Below, piece after piece: positions 1 to 12,860 of a stretch of DNA of 64,000 nt; position 1 is the stretch's first letter; the number at the start of each line of letters is the position of its first letter. The notes beneath the pieces were generated by a model. That model saw nothing but the letters and a program-made list of their open reading frames with translations, did not search any database and was not told the origin of the DNA. Location of the stretch: positions 21,841,054-21,905,053 of the forward strand of contig NC_092562.1 in NCBI RefSeq assembly GCF_037975245.1. The letters run 5' to 3'. Source of the DNA: Apostichopus japonicus. Its lineage: Eukaryota > Echinodermata > Holothuroidea > Aspidochirotida > Stichopodidae. A program made the translations under genes and the position numbers.

Positions 1-345
1 CTTTTTCATCCGGGCGACGTAAGTTAACTCACATCCTCTTCAATTTTTCCCCAAAGACCTATGTATTTTTCTGACACACGAACGCAAGGAAAATAATCCT
101 GCATACTAGTTTAACGTGGCTGTATTTCCGGCGGTATTATCGTACTCTACAAAGTATGACAACTGGTTGCCGTACCTTACACACTATACATATAATACAC
201 ACAAGTCCAAATACCTTGCATACACTGTTCTTTTCAATCTGAACCCCAAACATGTGGCGTTCTCGTAAGATTGAAGACCAATTGTGTACACCTATTGGTT
301 AATAGTGACAAGTAGGCGGGAGTTATTTACGTGTGTGGGCGGGGT

Positions 346-381
<36 letters not shown>

Positions 382-620
382 ACACAGGGTTAAAGAAAAT
401 TTTGTATTTTTACCGAAGAATACCGGCAGATAGGACGCCTGTGCCAAGACATAATTTTACAGTGGTTTGTGAAAAACGGTGCGACGTTTATGTACAGGTA
501 CATAAACATTGTTAATTCACATTGTTATTTTCTGTTAATTAACGACATGTGTAGTGCAACATTTCCTTATTATATCAAGATGTTTCCCCCCCCCCATTTT
601 TGTGCTTGTATGTCATTGAT
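1..620. other. Intergenic, no gene seen; (TA)n run
   Basis: No coding exon, tRNA or transposon signature can be supported here. There is a pure TA dinucleotide run at about 349-378 and a short poly-C run near 587-595. The 60-codon ORF across the TA run is low complexity. Confidence 0.6.
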
Positions 621-659
621 GTGTAAGGCCACCATTAACCCTTAGCAGCTTAATGGATA

Positions 660-1022
660 CCGCGAGTGGTAAATCATTTTAAGAAAAGTCACCCAAGAAA
701 GAACCTGGCCACGCAAACCAAACAAGCAAACGACTGATCCGCTCTCAACCCCCAGTCCCCTTGCATCGAGACTTTGACTGTGTGATCATCGTCAGGCTTG
801 TATCACGATTCCGTTAGATAGAGAACAAATGCTACACATGATCTTAGCCAAAAGGCCGAACGAGTGGTACTTTTTAAGAAAAGTCACCCAAGAAACGAAC
901 TTGGGCACGAAAAACCAAACGTCCTGTCCGCGCTAAACCCCAGTCCCCTTGCATCGAGATTTTGACTGTGTGGTCATACAAGTGAAACATAATGCTACTC
1001 TTGATTTTAGCCAAAAGCCTAC
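660..1022 (-). repeat. Tandem pair of U2-snRNA-like repeat units
   Basis: Two diverged direct copies lie head to tail, at about 660-858 and 859-1022. They share the blocks AAGAAAAGTCACCCAAGAAA, CAGTCCCCTTGCATCGAGA and TTTGACTGTGTG. On the minus strand each unit contains a stretch resembling the 5' end of U2 snRNA: GGCCTTTTGGCTAAGATCA followed by GTGTAGCAT (821-866) in the first, and a more decayed TTTTGGCTAAAATCA (991-1020) in the second. The U2 branch-site pairing region, Sm site and 3' hairpins are not recognisable, so this is not a functional U2 gene. It is best read as an snRNA-derived repeat or tandem pseudogene. The resemblance to U2 is from memory of the conserved 5' end. Confidence 0.6.
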
Positions 1023-4000
1023 TTGAAATACATTTACAGCCATAGGGGGCTATATACGGTTGGTTAAGTATATATGCCAACTTTGTGTGTTTGCGACAAT
1101 TTGTGAAAACCGTCACTTTATTTTTACACATGCAACAATAGTTTTCACACAATAAACATGCACATGCATTCATACCAAATGCACTATTTCTAACAACCTA
1201 AATGATTAGTTTATTTACATTATGTGCATACGTATATAGGCTCCTCAATCACCTAATGAGAATGTGTAACCCACAAAAGTTTGGGTAACACCTTCACAAT
1301 GAATATGCAAATTGACAGTGTCCCGGTGTGTGGTAAATGATACAAAACTCCAATTAAGTGTAATTGTATAGTCACACTAAGGTTAAATAATGAGTGTGTC
1401 GTCATTGTATATCCAACAATTAAACACAGTTTACTCTACAACTATACAATATAAGTGCGTTCTAACTGCTATTCTACGACGAATCAGTGAATGTAAATTT
1501 ACGGTATTACGGCACTTTTACATTCATTACATTCTGCTATTTTACATGACGGGGTTAATGAAGGTTAACTAACGATGAATGCACATGCTAAATAACGTTT
1601 CACGTTATTTCAAAACACTGTCATATTGTACAAACGGCGTGCCACAGTAATATTACGTCAACAATTCAACTTAATTTTTTTATTTAACAGTATACATAGG
1701 TCTCATAATACCGGGCGGTACTACGCATATGTTACCGATTACATATTACGGACGCAATAATGAAACGTTTTTGTCCTACGTTTTTACAAGTCATGGAAAA
1801 AAGTGTCTTCATGAGATGCTGCCGAGGAAACAACGGTGCGGCCTACCTGACGTTCTGTTGGCAAGATCGTGTAAACTGACCATGTGTGCTCCGTATGGGA
1901 GACTTAATCATGTTTTCGCATCGTAAGGGAGAAGAAGGTGAAGGTCGTTGCACGCATCATCTTCATTTTATTTAGACTTTTGAAAACTGCGTTTGTTTGC
2001 CAATTCCCGAATGAACACTGCAACTCAAGCTTTCCACGGGGGGGGGGGGGGTATTACGCAACCACTAAAATAAAGATGAATGAATGAGTTCTTCCTTTGA
2101 CCCAGTGAACCATACCGAAACATTTATTTATTTATTTACTAATGTGGGTGGGAGGAAAGTGACTGAGGATGTGTTTTTAGAGGGATTGGGGTCATGGAAG
2201 ATGGTGAAAATATTTGCCCCGCAATTCTTAGAAGCAAAGATAATATACATTTGTTTCAGTTGCTTGTCTAGGCTAGGTGTAGCAGAAATGGTTACCACTT
2301 CTCAATCGAATCAACGAGAAACTTTTTCTTCCTTTGTATAACTGAAGTATCTTATTGAACTTTCTCCAATATATGTTGATAATACAGAGGATCAGAGATT
2401 CCAGAGAAAAAAAAACACATTTTAAAGTTTAGCAAAGTTAAAGTTTTAAACAATTTTTAGATGGCTGCAATTTTTTGGGATTAATTACTTCTGGCCTTTA
2501 AAGAGGTTATGAAGTGGAAATTTTTTTTCTTCATCATCGTATTCTGTACACTCGTAGCTTTCCAATGATACCCAATTTGTGTCAAACGAAGCTTGCATCC
2601 TCGAGGAATAAACGATCAAAAATTCGAGGGTAATAAAAACTTTCTAAAAATTGTTGTATTTAAGATCTTTCACTGACAAACACAATATCCCTCACATGTA
2701 CCGTGATAGTTGTACGTACTTTGTACAAGAACATGCGCACAGTGAGACGGTTTGGACAATATTCCATATATGAAGAACATTTTCCATATTCATCCGGTAG
2801 TATTTTGCTTTAAGCTTTCAAAAAATCATTTATAATTTTCTCTGTTTTTCTCTGTTATTATTCACCTGTCAATAAACCCAAGTTTCTCTTGAGCTCACTT
2901 TCCTGCCATTTGCTGGGTTACATTCTAATTAAGTGAAAATTGCATGTGATGCAAACAGCTATACGAGCCTAACATAGGTATAACTATGGTAGGCTCGCTT
3001 AGCTATTTGTATGATACCATTCACTCTAGAGCATATGGAGGGACAACCCCCACCCCACACCCCCATATTTGACTTGAAGTGCACTTTATGTATAGTTGTA
3101 ATGTTACCAAGGAAACGCATTGCTTTTTGCATCCAACTATATAATATGTGCGCAGTGATTATAACGAGCAAACATCTGACATTAACCTAGTTAGTGGTTA
3201 ACATTTATTAGGTCAATGTGTTGGGTGTACCGCAAAGTTACCACAGTCTTGGAATTTGAGCCTACACTTTGTTTCAAGCTATGTCTGTATCTATATACGT
3301 GTCAATATTATATCACGTAATCATACATCCTCTTTGTAGAGAGATCATACCGTTAGTTATCTATGTTGATTAATGAATCAACATTCATATTTCCGATTAA
3401 ATTACCGGTTATTCATGTACGTGTTGTATGCATATATACACTGTGTGTCATGCAATATGCACATGATATAGTCCACGCATTGACAGCCTTTATATACTCA
3501 GTCGTACTCAGTACATTGAACCGGACTTATTCATGTTTATTTGCAATGTGTAACAAACGAACATTCAAAACTTGTATACATTTTATGAATGCACATACAT
3601 TTTATTTATTTTATTTATTATACTCAACATTTTCCTATTTATGAACTGTATTTTATGCAATTTATACTGGAATAAACGAAACGAAACGAAACCAGGCACG
3701 TTCTTTGTTTTTGCTTCGAATGAGGTACATTCCTTAGACTGTACATGTCGAAGGATACGTTTCTCTAGACTCTTATTGCCAATATCATACAGCCTATTCC
3801 CTCCTACGTCTTTAATAAAAAGTGTTGCATTCTACTTATATATGGCCGCAATTGGTAAAGAAATTATTCCACATCATACTTCTATAATATATCCTGTATG
3901 CACGCCCATGCACTTGAGGGGACTTGGGGTCAAAAGATGTCTCCCGTCCGAGTCAGTATCGCGGATATAATGAGGGAACAATTCATGCGGGTGGCACACG

Positions 4001-4560
4001 CCCCCATCTTTACATATCGACAGGAAATCTCTACCAATGCTAGACATGTGTTTAATCTTTACAGACAGATCAGGTTGAGCCAATGCACCAATCACATCCG
4101 GGTCTTCCATGAAATTCTATCACTTTTTGTATAGTCGTTTTTGGTCTTCTGCTGAAATATACTCTCGTACAACTTTTACTTTATGTCTTTTTGTTATTAG
4201 AAGGACCATCGTTCGGTACAGGAATGATCATATCCAGTATGTGGTAGTAATAGAATGGGCCCCAACCCACTTCCACCCCCTCTCCATCCCTCTCTAGTAA
4301 CTCGAGATAATAACTGCCGTATTTGAACCGAAGAGTGAGTGGGCAAAGGTGGTCAGGTAAGGAGGTGTCAGGATGGAAGTAAGCGACTGGAGAAATCTAT
4401 AAAAGGGGCGTCACCAATAGGCAGCTTAGAAAGTGAACAACGCCCCTTTTTGCGTTGAATTATCTGACGTCTGCCTTTAATGACACGACTGGCAATGCGC
4501 ATTCAAGTAGCGCGTATCTATATCAAATCGCTTGAGATTCAATTTAAAAATCCCTCATGT
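1023..4560. other. Intergenic, no gene seen
   Basis: No exon with family similarity was found on either strand. Small structures present are a 12-G run near 2039-2050, a hairpin at 2964-2997, and a pair of inverted 11-mers AAAAGGGGCGT / ACGCCCCTTTT at about 4399-4451. ORFs of 60-130 codons in this stretch have no recognisable domain and look like chance. Confidence 0.55.
2964..2997. repeat. Short inverted repeat (hairpin)
   Basis: CGAGCCTAACATAG and CTATGGTAGGCTCG face each other across a 6-nt loop, with one mismatch in a stem of about 14 bp. There is no poly-U tail or gene next to it, so it may be a decayed MITE core or a chance hairpin. Confidence 0.6.
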
Positions 4561-4593
4561 TTAACATTTTAATATATATAAAACCTATGTATA

Positions 4594-4670
4594 TATATAG
4601 CCCGGTGGAGGCTGGGATTTTTTCACTGTTCTGCATGGACTTTCCAACTCACTTCAATTTCAATTATAGG
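4594..4670 (+). repeat. SINE-tail fragment
   Basis: The stretch GGTGGAGGCTGGGATTTTTT followed by CACTGTTCTGCATGG closely matches the region just after box B of the SINE at 4901. It is a truncated copy that lacks the A box and keeps only the junction and the start of the body. Confidence 0.6.
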
Positions 4671-4900
4671 CCTATATATATTCATTTGTTGTTTGCCTCC
4701 ATTTCATTAACCAAAGTCTTTCGAGATCCGGCTTTCGGAATCACAAATGATTTTCGAGTTGGTTAGCATCATGTTTGATCACTAGAGCAAGGCAAATACG
4801 TCAACGAAACAGAATTAGTATTGTTCGATACAGGTGACAAGCGCCTACAGTGGAATTACGACCTTCCTTACCGGTTTCGAACCTCTGCACATACAATCAG

Positions 4901-5040
4901 CGTCCATAGCCTAGTGGTTAGGGTGTCCGCGTACAAAGCGGGAAGCCCGGGTTAGAATCCCGGCGGAGGCTGGAAGTTTTTTCACTGTTCTGGATAGGTT
5001 CTATAGGTGTGTATGTATGCTATAGTACATCTGTGTCATT
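4901..5040 (+). mobile_element. tRNA-derived SINE
   Basis: A tRNA-like head begins at 4901. An A-box (TAGCCTAGTGG, 4907-4917) and a B-box (GGTTAGAATCC, 4950-4960) stand at tRNA-like spacing, with CCCGGG/CCCGG around box B forming the T-stem. After the tRNA-like part the sequence runs into a unique body (GGCTGGAAGTTTTTTCACTG...), part of which also occurs at 4594-4670. A real tRNA would end soon after the T-stem with an acceptor stem matching its 5' end, which is not convincing here. It is therefore called a SINE, transcribed by Pol III from the internal promoter. The 3' boundary is approximate. Confidence 0.72.
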
Positions 5041-8000
5041 TATGTATGGTTGCTGGGTTTTGAATTATTGATTTACTTTATCTATTTGGTTTTCGATAAC
5101 CTCCAACGATTTTCATGTTCTTCTGTTTGCTGCTGGGTAAGGATCATTTCTTGTGTAAAGATTGTGTGATGTTGTCGTGATGTTTTGTCGTGATGTGTAC
5201 TTACTACGTGAAGACAATGTAGCTAAACAAATGTTGTAACAAGATTTCAACAAATAATATTTTATATCGTAAAAACAATTATGTTTGCTTATTAAAAACA
5301 TGTGGTTGACCTTTGACCAAGGATATACAAATGAGATTTCAATGCCAGCTGTCAGTAGAGTAAGCCACTGTGAACTTGAAAGTGTCATTAGTTCCCGATC
5401 AAATTCAAATACGGTTTCGCATTGTCATATTGGAAACAATACTTGTCTACACTTGTGTAAGGGAAATCACAACAACTTTCAGACAACCTTCGATAAAATA
5501 CGTGTGTCTGTTGAGACCCGCCGACGGATTGGGAATGTTTTCTACATCGTCAGTTTCTATGGTCGTTACACTGATCTAAGTTTCTTGTAAAATCGGCAAT
5601 TACACTAGTTCATTTAACAAACACATCACAAAGTACCGGGATCACCAAAAAAGATGAGATTGCAAATTATTAAAACTTAGACATCCTCCTATGTGATAAG
5701 TCTCCATCTATAGTGATTATATTATTGACATACGTGTGTGCGCAAAGGAGGAGGAGGCGAAGGAGGAGGAGGAACGGGCGATATTTCTTTGCGACTTTAA
5801 AGTTGTATAGTGGACCACATCATTATGTAGATTCGGTGTTCCAGCGAACGGCGTCATGTACGGCACTGTAGCTTCTCAAACGCTCGCAGCCATGGGAGTC
5901 GGTTAGGCTTGTCACTTGCATGAGCCCTATGGGGGGATTTGAGAGCAGTGTAATTTCATGGCTGGATACGTTTCATGGGTTAACGGTTTCAACTCATTAA
6001 ATATCATTATTATTAGCCTTCGAAAAATTCTTTGGACGACATATTTTCGGCCTCGATATGGATGATTCGTCTCGGCATTCATTCTGCACCCTCTTCACTC
6101 CCCGGTGACGTCACTATCTACCGCGTCTACCCAAGAAAATAATACGTGGATCCTTTAGGTACGCCATTGGTGGGCCTTTCCATATATATGACTCGACAGA
6201 ACATAGCAAACAACCACAACATAGAGCAATCTTGTTTATCAGTAAAATGTCAGAAACTTTAGTAGGCCTAAACGATTGATGATGTATAGAGCTTTCAGCA
6301 ATCACCAGATGAATTTAAACCAGTTCCAAAATCTCCCAAAAACATTCAGAGAAAAAAAAAGAAAAGATTCAGACGTTACACAGGATGTCACGTAGTCATA
6401 ATTTAATATTTCCGTTTATGTTGGCAGATAGACTACAAGAAACAAATAGAGGTATCAAGTAAACTGCATAAATTATAATGATGAATCTCATTTTTCGGCT
6501 CCTTGCACAAATAAACAAGAAGGATACATTTATTAAAAAAACAAAAGAAAAAAGAGAGAAAGAAAGAAAACGAATACAGTATCTGTTCGTCTAAATGTTA
6601 ATTTATAATCTAACCGAGCTGATCGTCAGCCATGCAGGTGCCTGCTAGTTACTAATGAATTATATTGAAGATCAAAAGATCAAGCAGGCGACTCAAGAGT
6701 TTATAAAGAGGGGTGCGACCCTGGGCACGTTGAATGTTGAATGTAATTCAATCCTCAACATTTTGAATTTTGCTTCACTACTTGGAAATGATTTTTTTTT
6801 TCGAAATAGGATTGACTAACCCAACTTATGACTTACTTCGTTATGCAAGTTGCTTTTACTGTGGACTAAAGCATTGAAATATTGATCAATTTCAACTCAA
6901 AACAGTTGCTTAAAGAGGTAAAATCGGACCGAGAGAACTTATGACATAAAGATCAAACTTTGACCCAAAACGGTCATCACTCTTCGGGTTACGGGTATTT
7001 TTTTCATGGATCGGGGGGGGGGGCGAGCGAGGGGGTGGGTGGGAATGCTAATTTACTCTATAGTGTGTCTCAAATTAACCCCGAATGAGTGACATGTAGC
7101 AGTTTCATGATCAACTCACAGATCTCACGAGAGGCACCTAATGACGTCATATATAATACCAACTCGAAGAACGATTGATTTTAGGATTTAGGATCAACTT
7201 GTGAGTTAGGTCAAAGGTCGTTTTGCTTTCGTACAACATATAGTAGGAGGTCTGTAGGTTAACATGCAACAAGGAATACCGACTTTAAGGGATTTTCATC
7301 ATATGGTGGATGAAGTGCATTGTTTAACCAAGTTGCTGAAGGTTTCTGCATTTTTAGGATAAACCCACGTCCTCTTATAGCATTTGATTTCATGCACGGA
7401 GATACAAATGTTCTTTTTTTTTTAATTTAATGAAACTTTCTGAATACATCAGACATCAGCAGCGTTGCACAGACGTATACAACACATATGCTTATGTCAT
7501 ATCTGCAACCGGTACAGTAAGCAGAGGCGGCAAGGGCCAATTCGGGGCAATAGACTGTTATATCACCGGCCACGATTTTTTACACTTCGTTTTCCTTAAA
7601 GATATTGGGGAAAATGCAAAAAGGACCTACAACATTCATTATCCCATATTTTCCTGTCCTCTTTCATATTTTCCCCGGGCCCCCTACTTCACCCCGGGCC
7701 CGAAGTTGTAACCCTCTCTGAGTCTCTTTCGTTAGGTCCTGACAGAGTTTACGGTATAGATCCATTTCGGTATATCATCATCATCGTATACGCAAGGTCA
7801 AACATGACATTTATATTTCTGTTAGAAATAAGAGAGAAGAAAAAAAAACCCCTCAAAATGGCGATACTTGTTTACTATGGGTTATCTTCAAAAGTATAGG
7901 TACCGCTTGCTCCCCCTCCAATCTCTGCCACTATGTACCCTTGTACCCATAATCTCCTTGTGTATGTATGACTCACCTGAAATGACAGTGATGATTACTT

Positions 8001-11000
8001 CCGATTCCCAATATAAAACAAACAACACTTTTCGAACAGGAGAAAAAATGTCCATGCGTCGATTTATCTGTTTGTGTATAAGACTGTATGACAGTGTGGT
8101 GACCCATACCTACGGACGGTGACATCTTAAAGTGGTTTGACTAATAGCCTTTATTTACTGACAACAACTCTTCAACAAACTTTGACCTAGTGGAAGTCCC
8201 TTAGTGAACTTGTCTTTAAAGAGTTTAAGTAATTGATAAGGACATGATTTGCCTCTTATGTGAACACACATCAGCCCTTTTATCACTAACGCAGGACACA
8301 TGCGAGTGGTGACTGTGACGCTGTGTCCGCCTGCCACCGCCTAGTTTCCCTCCCCCTCCCCCTCACCTCAGGTCCCCTCCATGGCGCATGCACACAAGCC
8401 ATACTTTCAACATACATCTACGCTTTCATTTTGAAGTAAATACGAAACATGTTGTTTGTGTAATATTAAATCAGATTGAAACATCATAAAAGTGCGTTTT
8501 TTTCTTCAAATAAAAACGTCAAAGGCTTCTACACAAAGTACAAACAATGTAATGGTTAATCACCAAACAAACGATAACATTCAGGTTATTAGCATCAGTC
8601 TTTGAGTCTAGGTTAAATTGCAGTTTAACTTTGGTATTAGTTCGATGATATGTACCAGAATACCAGAAACATGACTAGAAAACTTTTTTTAGCTCTTGTG
8701 CGCATTGGATGACCAGCAACATCAAGTCTGATATCGATAATGTCAAACCGTCCAAAGAGCATTACCGGTAACCGCATTTTGAGATAACTACCGTATACTT
8801 GTTGTTCCGTCGTATCTAAACCTGGTATTTCCGACGTTGTCTTATCAAACGTGACGTCACGGTTGACTAAAGATCACTTTGGAGTTACATGGAGGGCTTA
8901 TCAATCAATAACCTCTAAATCACCGCCGTCAACTCACGGTGCTTTTTTTTCTTTCTTTAAAACGATTGCGAAATCTGGCACGCGTACAAGATAACTATAG
9001 TTTAGAGGATTCGGAGACACGGTGACCTCTTTGGATAGTTAAAGCATTTTTACCTCCATGGTTAAAGCAAGCAAAGTTGACAAGTTTGTGTCTAGTTATT
9101 CTCATACTTGGATAATACTAATCTATCAACAGTCTGTTATCCAACCTAATGATTACATAGCCGTCTTCCCTTCAGTGTTAAGTCTGTTGACATTATTGAA
9201 CGCACAGTGATTTTTTTAATGAAGCTGTTCTATTACTTTACCTTACCATGGACATCATTAATATATTAATTGACGGGAACTTGACGGAAGGGTTAACACA
9301 GGAACTATAACCACAAGCGTTTAATTAAAGAATCGTATCGGTGACCAGAATTTACTCTTATTTTATAGCCAGAATGGACATGTGAATAATAGGCTATTTG
9401 ATGTGCCATTTCCTTCGCCTTTCTTTTTTACGCTGCGTCCAATGAAATGACAACATATATTATCAAGTCATGGTCTTAGTTCGAACAATATTTAGCATTT
9501 TTAATTTTCCTGAAAATTATTTTGGAACTTTTTTTATCGGAGGACCTTTTCGCACGCCGACGTGCGACGAATTGGTAAGCGACGGGAGTGGAAGGGGTCA
9601 GTGAGGGGAAGTACGAGGGAGTGGATAGGGGGTGAGGTGCAGGGTGGGGTGACGGTGACGGTGTGATGAGAGGAGGGAGAAGTACACAGGTGATACGGTG
9701 GACGAAAATTCTCCATAGAGTTTAGTAACGTATAAGGTTCCTGTTTTGTTCTAAAATATATAACAATCATGACCGTACGTGTATCCTGATGTAGGATTTT
9801 ATGAACACCCAACACATCTTTCCTACGATCCATACCTTTTTCCTTTTTGTTGGGGGGGGGGGGGAGGGGGGATGCATGAAACTATGGACGTGATGTAAAC
9901 ATCACTCCGTCCACAGCTCGCTCCAGATACGGTTGATACATTTTCCGACGTCTTGAAAACCCGTCGAGACCCACCGATAAGGTATTATATTTCGACAAGT
10001 CTTCGTGGAAGTATCTCTATCTAAATATGCCAATGCGTGTCGGGTGCGATGGTGTGGGGGGGGGGCATGTCACAGTGTTCGGTCTTAAAATCCTGTCCCC
10101 CACATCAAACAAGAAAAGGAAAGAGTCGAAAGTAAATATTTATACATGTATAATCAGCGTACATAGTCAATTGTATATAACCCCCTACCCTCCATGAAAA
10201 AATATATATATACCACGTTATACCTTATTATAGTTTTGAAAATCTTTTCATTCCAGTTTTATAAACTCACTCTACATTTAAATAAAGCCACAGTTAATTG
10301 TACCTATATTTGGGTCTATCACTTCATGCGTATATAACATGCATTGCGTAATTAACTCTTTATATATATATATATAGCCTAGTCGTGATTTAGTAACCAC
10401 ATCGCCAGTAATCAAGCATGAAGATATAATGTACACGGGGCCCTCCTAAGCACGTCTTTTGTTTATGAACGGATTTGGTGCTATAACCTCAAACTTGAGT
10501 CACACCTTTGCCTTGAAATCCCATTAAGACGAAATGGCTTTAACATTGTTCTACCAGGGAGTGGCCGTTACAACAGCTCCATGGTTTTACACTTCAATAT
10601 ATGACATGTGGGTACACGCCCAATTGAAAAATCTGGCGCCAGGATGGTGTAGTCGTCTTTTTATTTTGGCAACGTTTGCTGAGATTTCAACATAATTTAT
10701 GCATATTCATGATGTTGGTCCATTATTGGTATGAAAAGTAGTAAATGATTTATGATAATAAAAAATAAACTCTTCACAAAGATAGTGACAAATTCAACAT
10801 TTAATGGTCGTGAGAGCAGTGTAGCCTATTAAAAAACCGGTTAGCAAGAGGAATGACCCAATTGTATAATAGTTAACCCCCTCTCCGGTCTATCACCCCT
10901 ATACTTGGCCATCTTCCTCCATCTCCAACTCCCGTATGTATACATTGCTGTTCTACCAATCCTTTATGATGCTGATAGTCTCGAAAACATGTTCTCTGTT

Positions 11001-12380
11001 GAATTAAATTAATGAATTTCTTTTGCCCACATTGAGTCCCCATGAGCCTCAGTTGGCCACCCATGTAGTGTATGATATTATACTATACACAATATTACTG
11101 AATGTATTCTCTCTAGAAAGCTCAACCACAGACATGTGATATGCAATCATCAATTTACGATACCCAGGACCACTATATAACCGGTCCGCAGGTTCGAATA
11201 GAAAACTTCTGGACATCTTATATACTCATAACATATATATTTCCGAATACAAGTGAGAGAAGTGGTACACCGCTCGGCCTAATTGATTCTATCGTAGGAC
11301 CAATAATATGATTTTAGCACTATTATACACTTGACTATTTTCCTAATAACAACCGCATAATTCCAGGTTTGTTCTCTCATTCATGGTATTCTGTTGAGCA
11401 ATAATTGAATAACCACAGTATCAAGCGTATTGCAGCACATCCGATCAGGGGTATATATAACACACGTGACTCCTGTATTGAAGGGGTAAAAGTTATTGAA
11501 ATATAGTGTCATTTATTTCTTTTATCACGACAACTAATTCCCCATAGATCCCTCTTTGAAACTACCCGGAGCGTTCAAGTAAGTCCTACGGCCACTTCCA
11601 TCGGTTCGATCAAGAGGCTTTTTTTTTGTCATGACAATAGGATTTCAACGACCGTTGTCACTTTCGTTGTTACCCATCAATTCAAAAGTACAAAGAAACG
11701 GAAACTACAATAAAGCTACAAACGTGGCGAAAAACCTCTCTGACAGACCACAATCCTTTGATACAGTCACCTGCTACCATAGCCTCTGATTTAAACAACA
11801 AATGAATCTCGACAAATGATGAGGCTTCGTCACGGTTACAAACTGGGGATTTCTAATGCGTCATACCGCATCATTGCTGTTTTCGTCGTCCAATATGAAT
11901 TAAAGGGAGAGAGTGAGAGAGACGACCTTAATGGCCATATCGTATCGGTATTACCTCAAAAACATACATGCTACAAATAAAGACCTTGCTTGCCCCCCCC
12001 CACCACCCCCTGGGATGGTACTTTTTTCATCGGAAGCAAATCAACAACTGAAACTTATTAGTGCCTATATGCAGACTCGTTTCTAGGCTAATGCTATACA
12101 TATTCGAGTTAGAAATACTGCGGCTACAATGTGTCTTGTTCTTGCTTGGACACTATATATGGTGAATATATTCGCAATACCCACAAAAGTATGCTTCTAA
12201 ACATTCAGCACAGTGACTCTCGTAGCTAGAAACCCCAAACTGTCTCCCTGAAATCAAAGTGCTCTCGTCCTTTCTGTTTTAATGGTACTTTCGATATTGG
12301 ATTAATCTACATGTCGGCGCTACGACATGGACGCGTGAAAATACTGTGCGTCACATGGGTTGAATATTTTATACGCTATT
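5041..12380. other. Intergenic, no gene seen
   Basis: Both strands were read for exons without a supportable hit. Contents are low-complexity patches: GGA repeats at about 5745-5775, poly-G runs near 7013-7022, 9854-9866 and 10056-10067, a (TA)n run near 10362-10376, and an AT-rich background. ORFs at 7430, 7868, 8155 and 9534 are short, have no known motif, and several cross low-complexity sequence. Confidence 0.5.
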
Positions 12381-12455
12381 CACAATGTTACGAACCGTTA
12401 TTAATTTAAATTTTATTGTATTTGTCCCTTTTGTTACTGTTACTTGTCATTCAGC

Positions 12456-12491
12456 CTCTGAAGCAGATCTTGCTAGGATCGAAACGTCAGG
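12456..12491 (+). ncRNA. Hammerhead-ribozyme-like motif, copy 1
   Basis: The core reads CTGAAGC, then a hairpin GATCT-TGCTA-GGATC (stem II, one G-U pair), then GAAACGTC. Flanking GCCT and AGGC can pair as stem I. Hammerhead consensus is CUGANGA, stem II, GAAA, stem III, with cleavage after UH. Here the last base of CUGANGA is C rather than A, so this copy is probably inactive. ACGT in the GAAACGTC segment is self-complementary and could form stem III only between two molecules. It belongs to the same repeat as 12775-12810. Confidence 0.45.
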
Positions 12492-12774
12492 CCCTCTAAC
12501 TTTTACACGTTACTATAAGCCAATGTATGGTCACATTATAGTAACAGTACATGTTCTGCATAGTTGATATTGTCATTAGTAACATTCATGTGCCGAAAAT
12601 GATTCATGTACTTATGATAACATATGCCCCTGTTGGTTTCTTTCTTCTCTACATTCATTGTCTACTAGTCCTCTTAAATATATATCTCCTTTGTGTTCAC
12701 CCTGCTCATTAACCTGTCTGCTGTCAGGCTGTGCGTGTTTTTGTTCCTTCTGTTAATGTTACTTGTAATTCAGC

Positions 12775-12810
12775 CTCTGAAGAAGATCCTGCTAGGATCG
12801 AAACGTCAGG
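12775..12810 (+). ncRNA. Hammerhead-ribozyme-like motif, copy 2
   Basis: This copy has an intact CTGAAGA (fits CUGANGA), a perfect 5-bp stem II hairpin GATCC-TGCTA-GGATC after one extra A, and then GAAACGTC. CCT before and AGG after can form a 3-bp stem I, and the palindrome ACGT could form stem III in a dimer. Minimal hammerheads of this kind are known in Penelope-like retroelements and retrozymes. Activity here is inference only: stem I is short and the extra A precedes stem II. Confidence 0.5.
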
Positions 12811-12860
12811 ACCTCTTACTGTTACACATTCTCTTACACGGGCTCTTTAGTGGATACGCA

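Larger units (their letters stand above)
12390..12860 (+). repeat. Paired repeat carrying the hammerhead-like motifs
   Basis: Two direct copies lie 319 bp apart (motif starts 12456 and 12775). Each has the same lead-in (TGTTACTTGTCATTCAGCC versus TGTTACTTGTAATTCAGCC) and the same lead-out (GTCAGGnCCTCTnACTnTTACAC). No reverse transcriptase or GIY-YIG endonuclease sequence lies nearby, so this would be a non-autonomous fragment such as a retrozyme or a Penelope-like terminal repeat pair. The outer limits are not defined. Confidence 0.5.

Noticed and set aside
821-866. Functional U2 snRNA gene
   Set aside because: Only the first ~45 nt resemble U2; the Sm site and 3' stem-loops are not recognisable.
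874-1173. 99-codon minus-strand ORF as a gene
   Set aside because: It runs through the tandem U2-like repeat and has no domain.
4901-4975. Functional tRNA gene
   Set aside because: A and B boxes are present, but there is no convincing acceptor stem or anticodon arm, and the sequence continues into a body shared with 4594-4670, as in a SINE.
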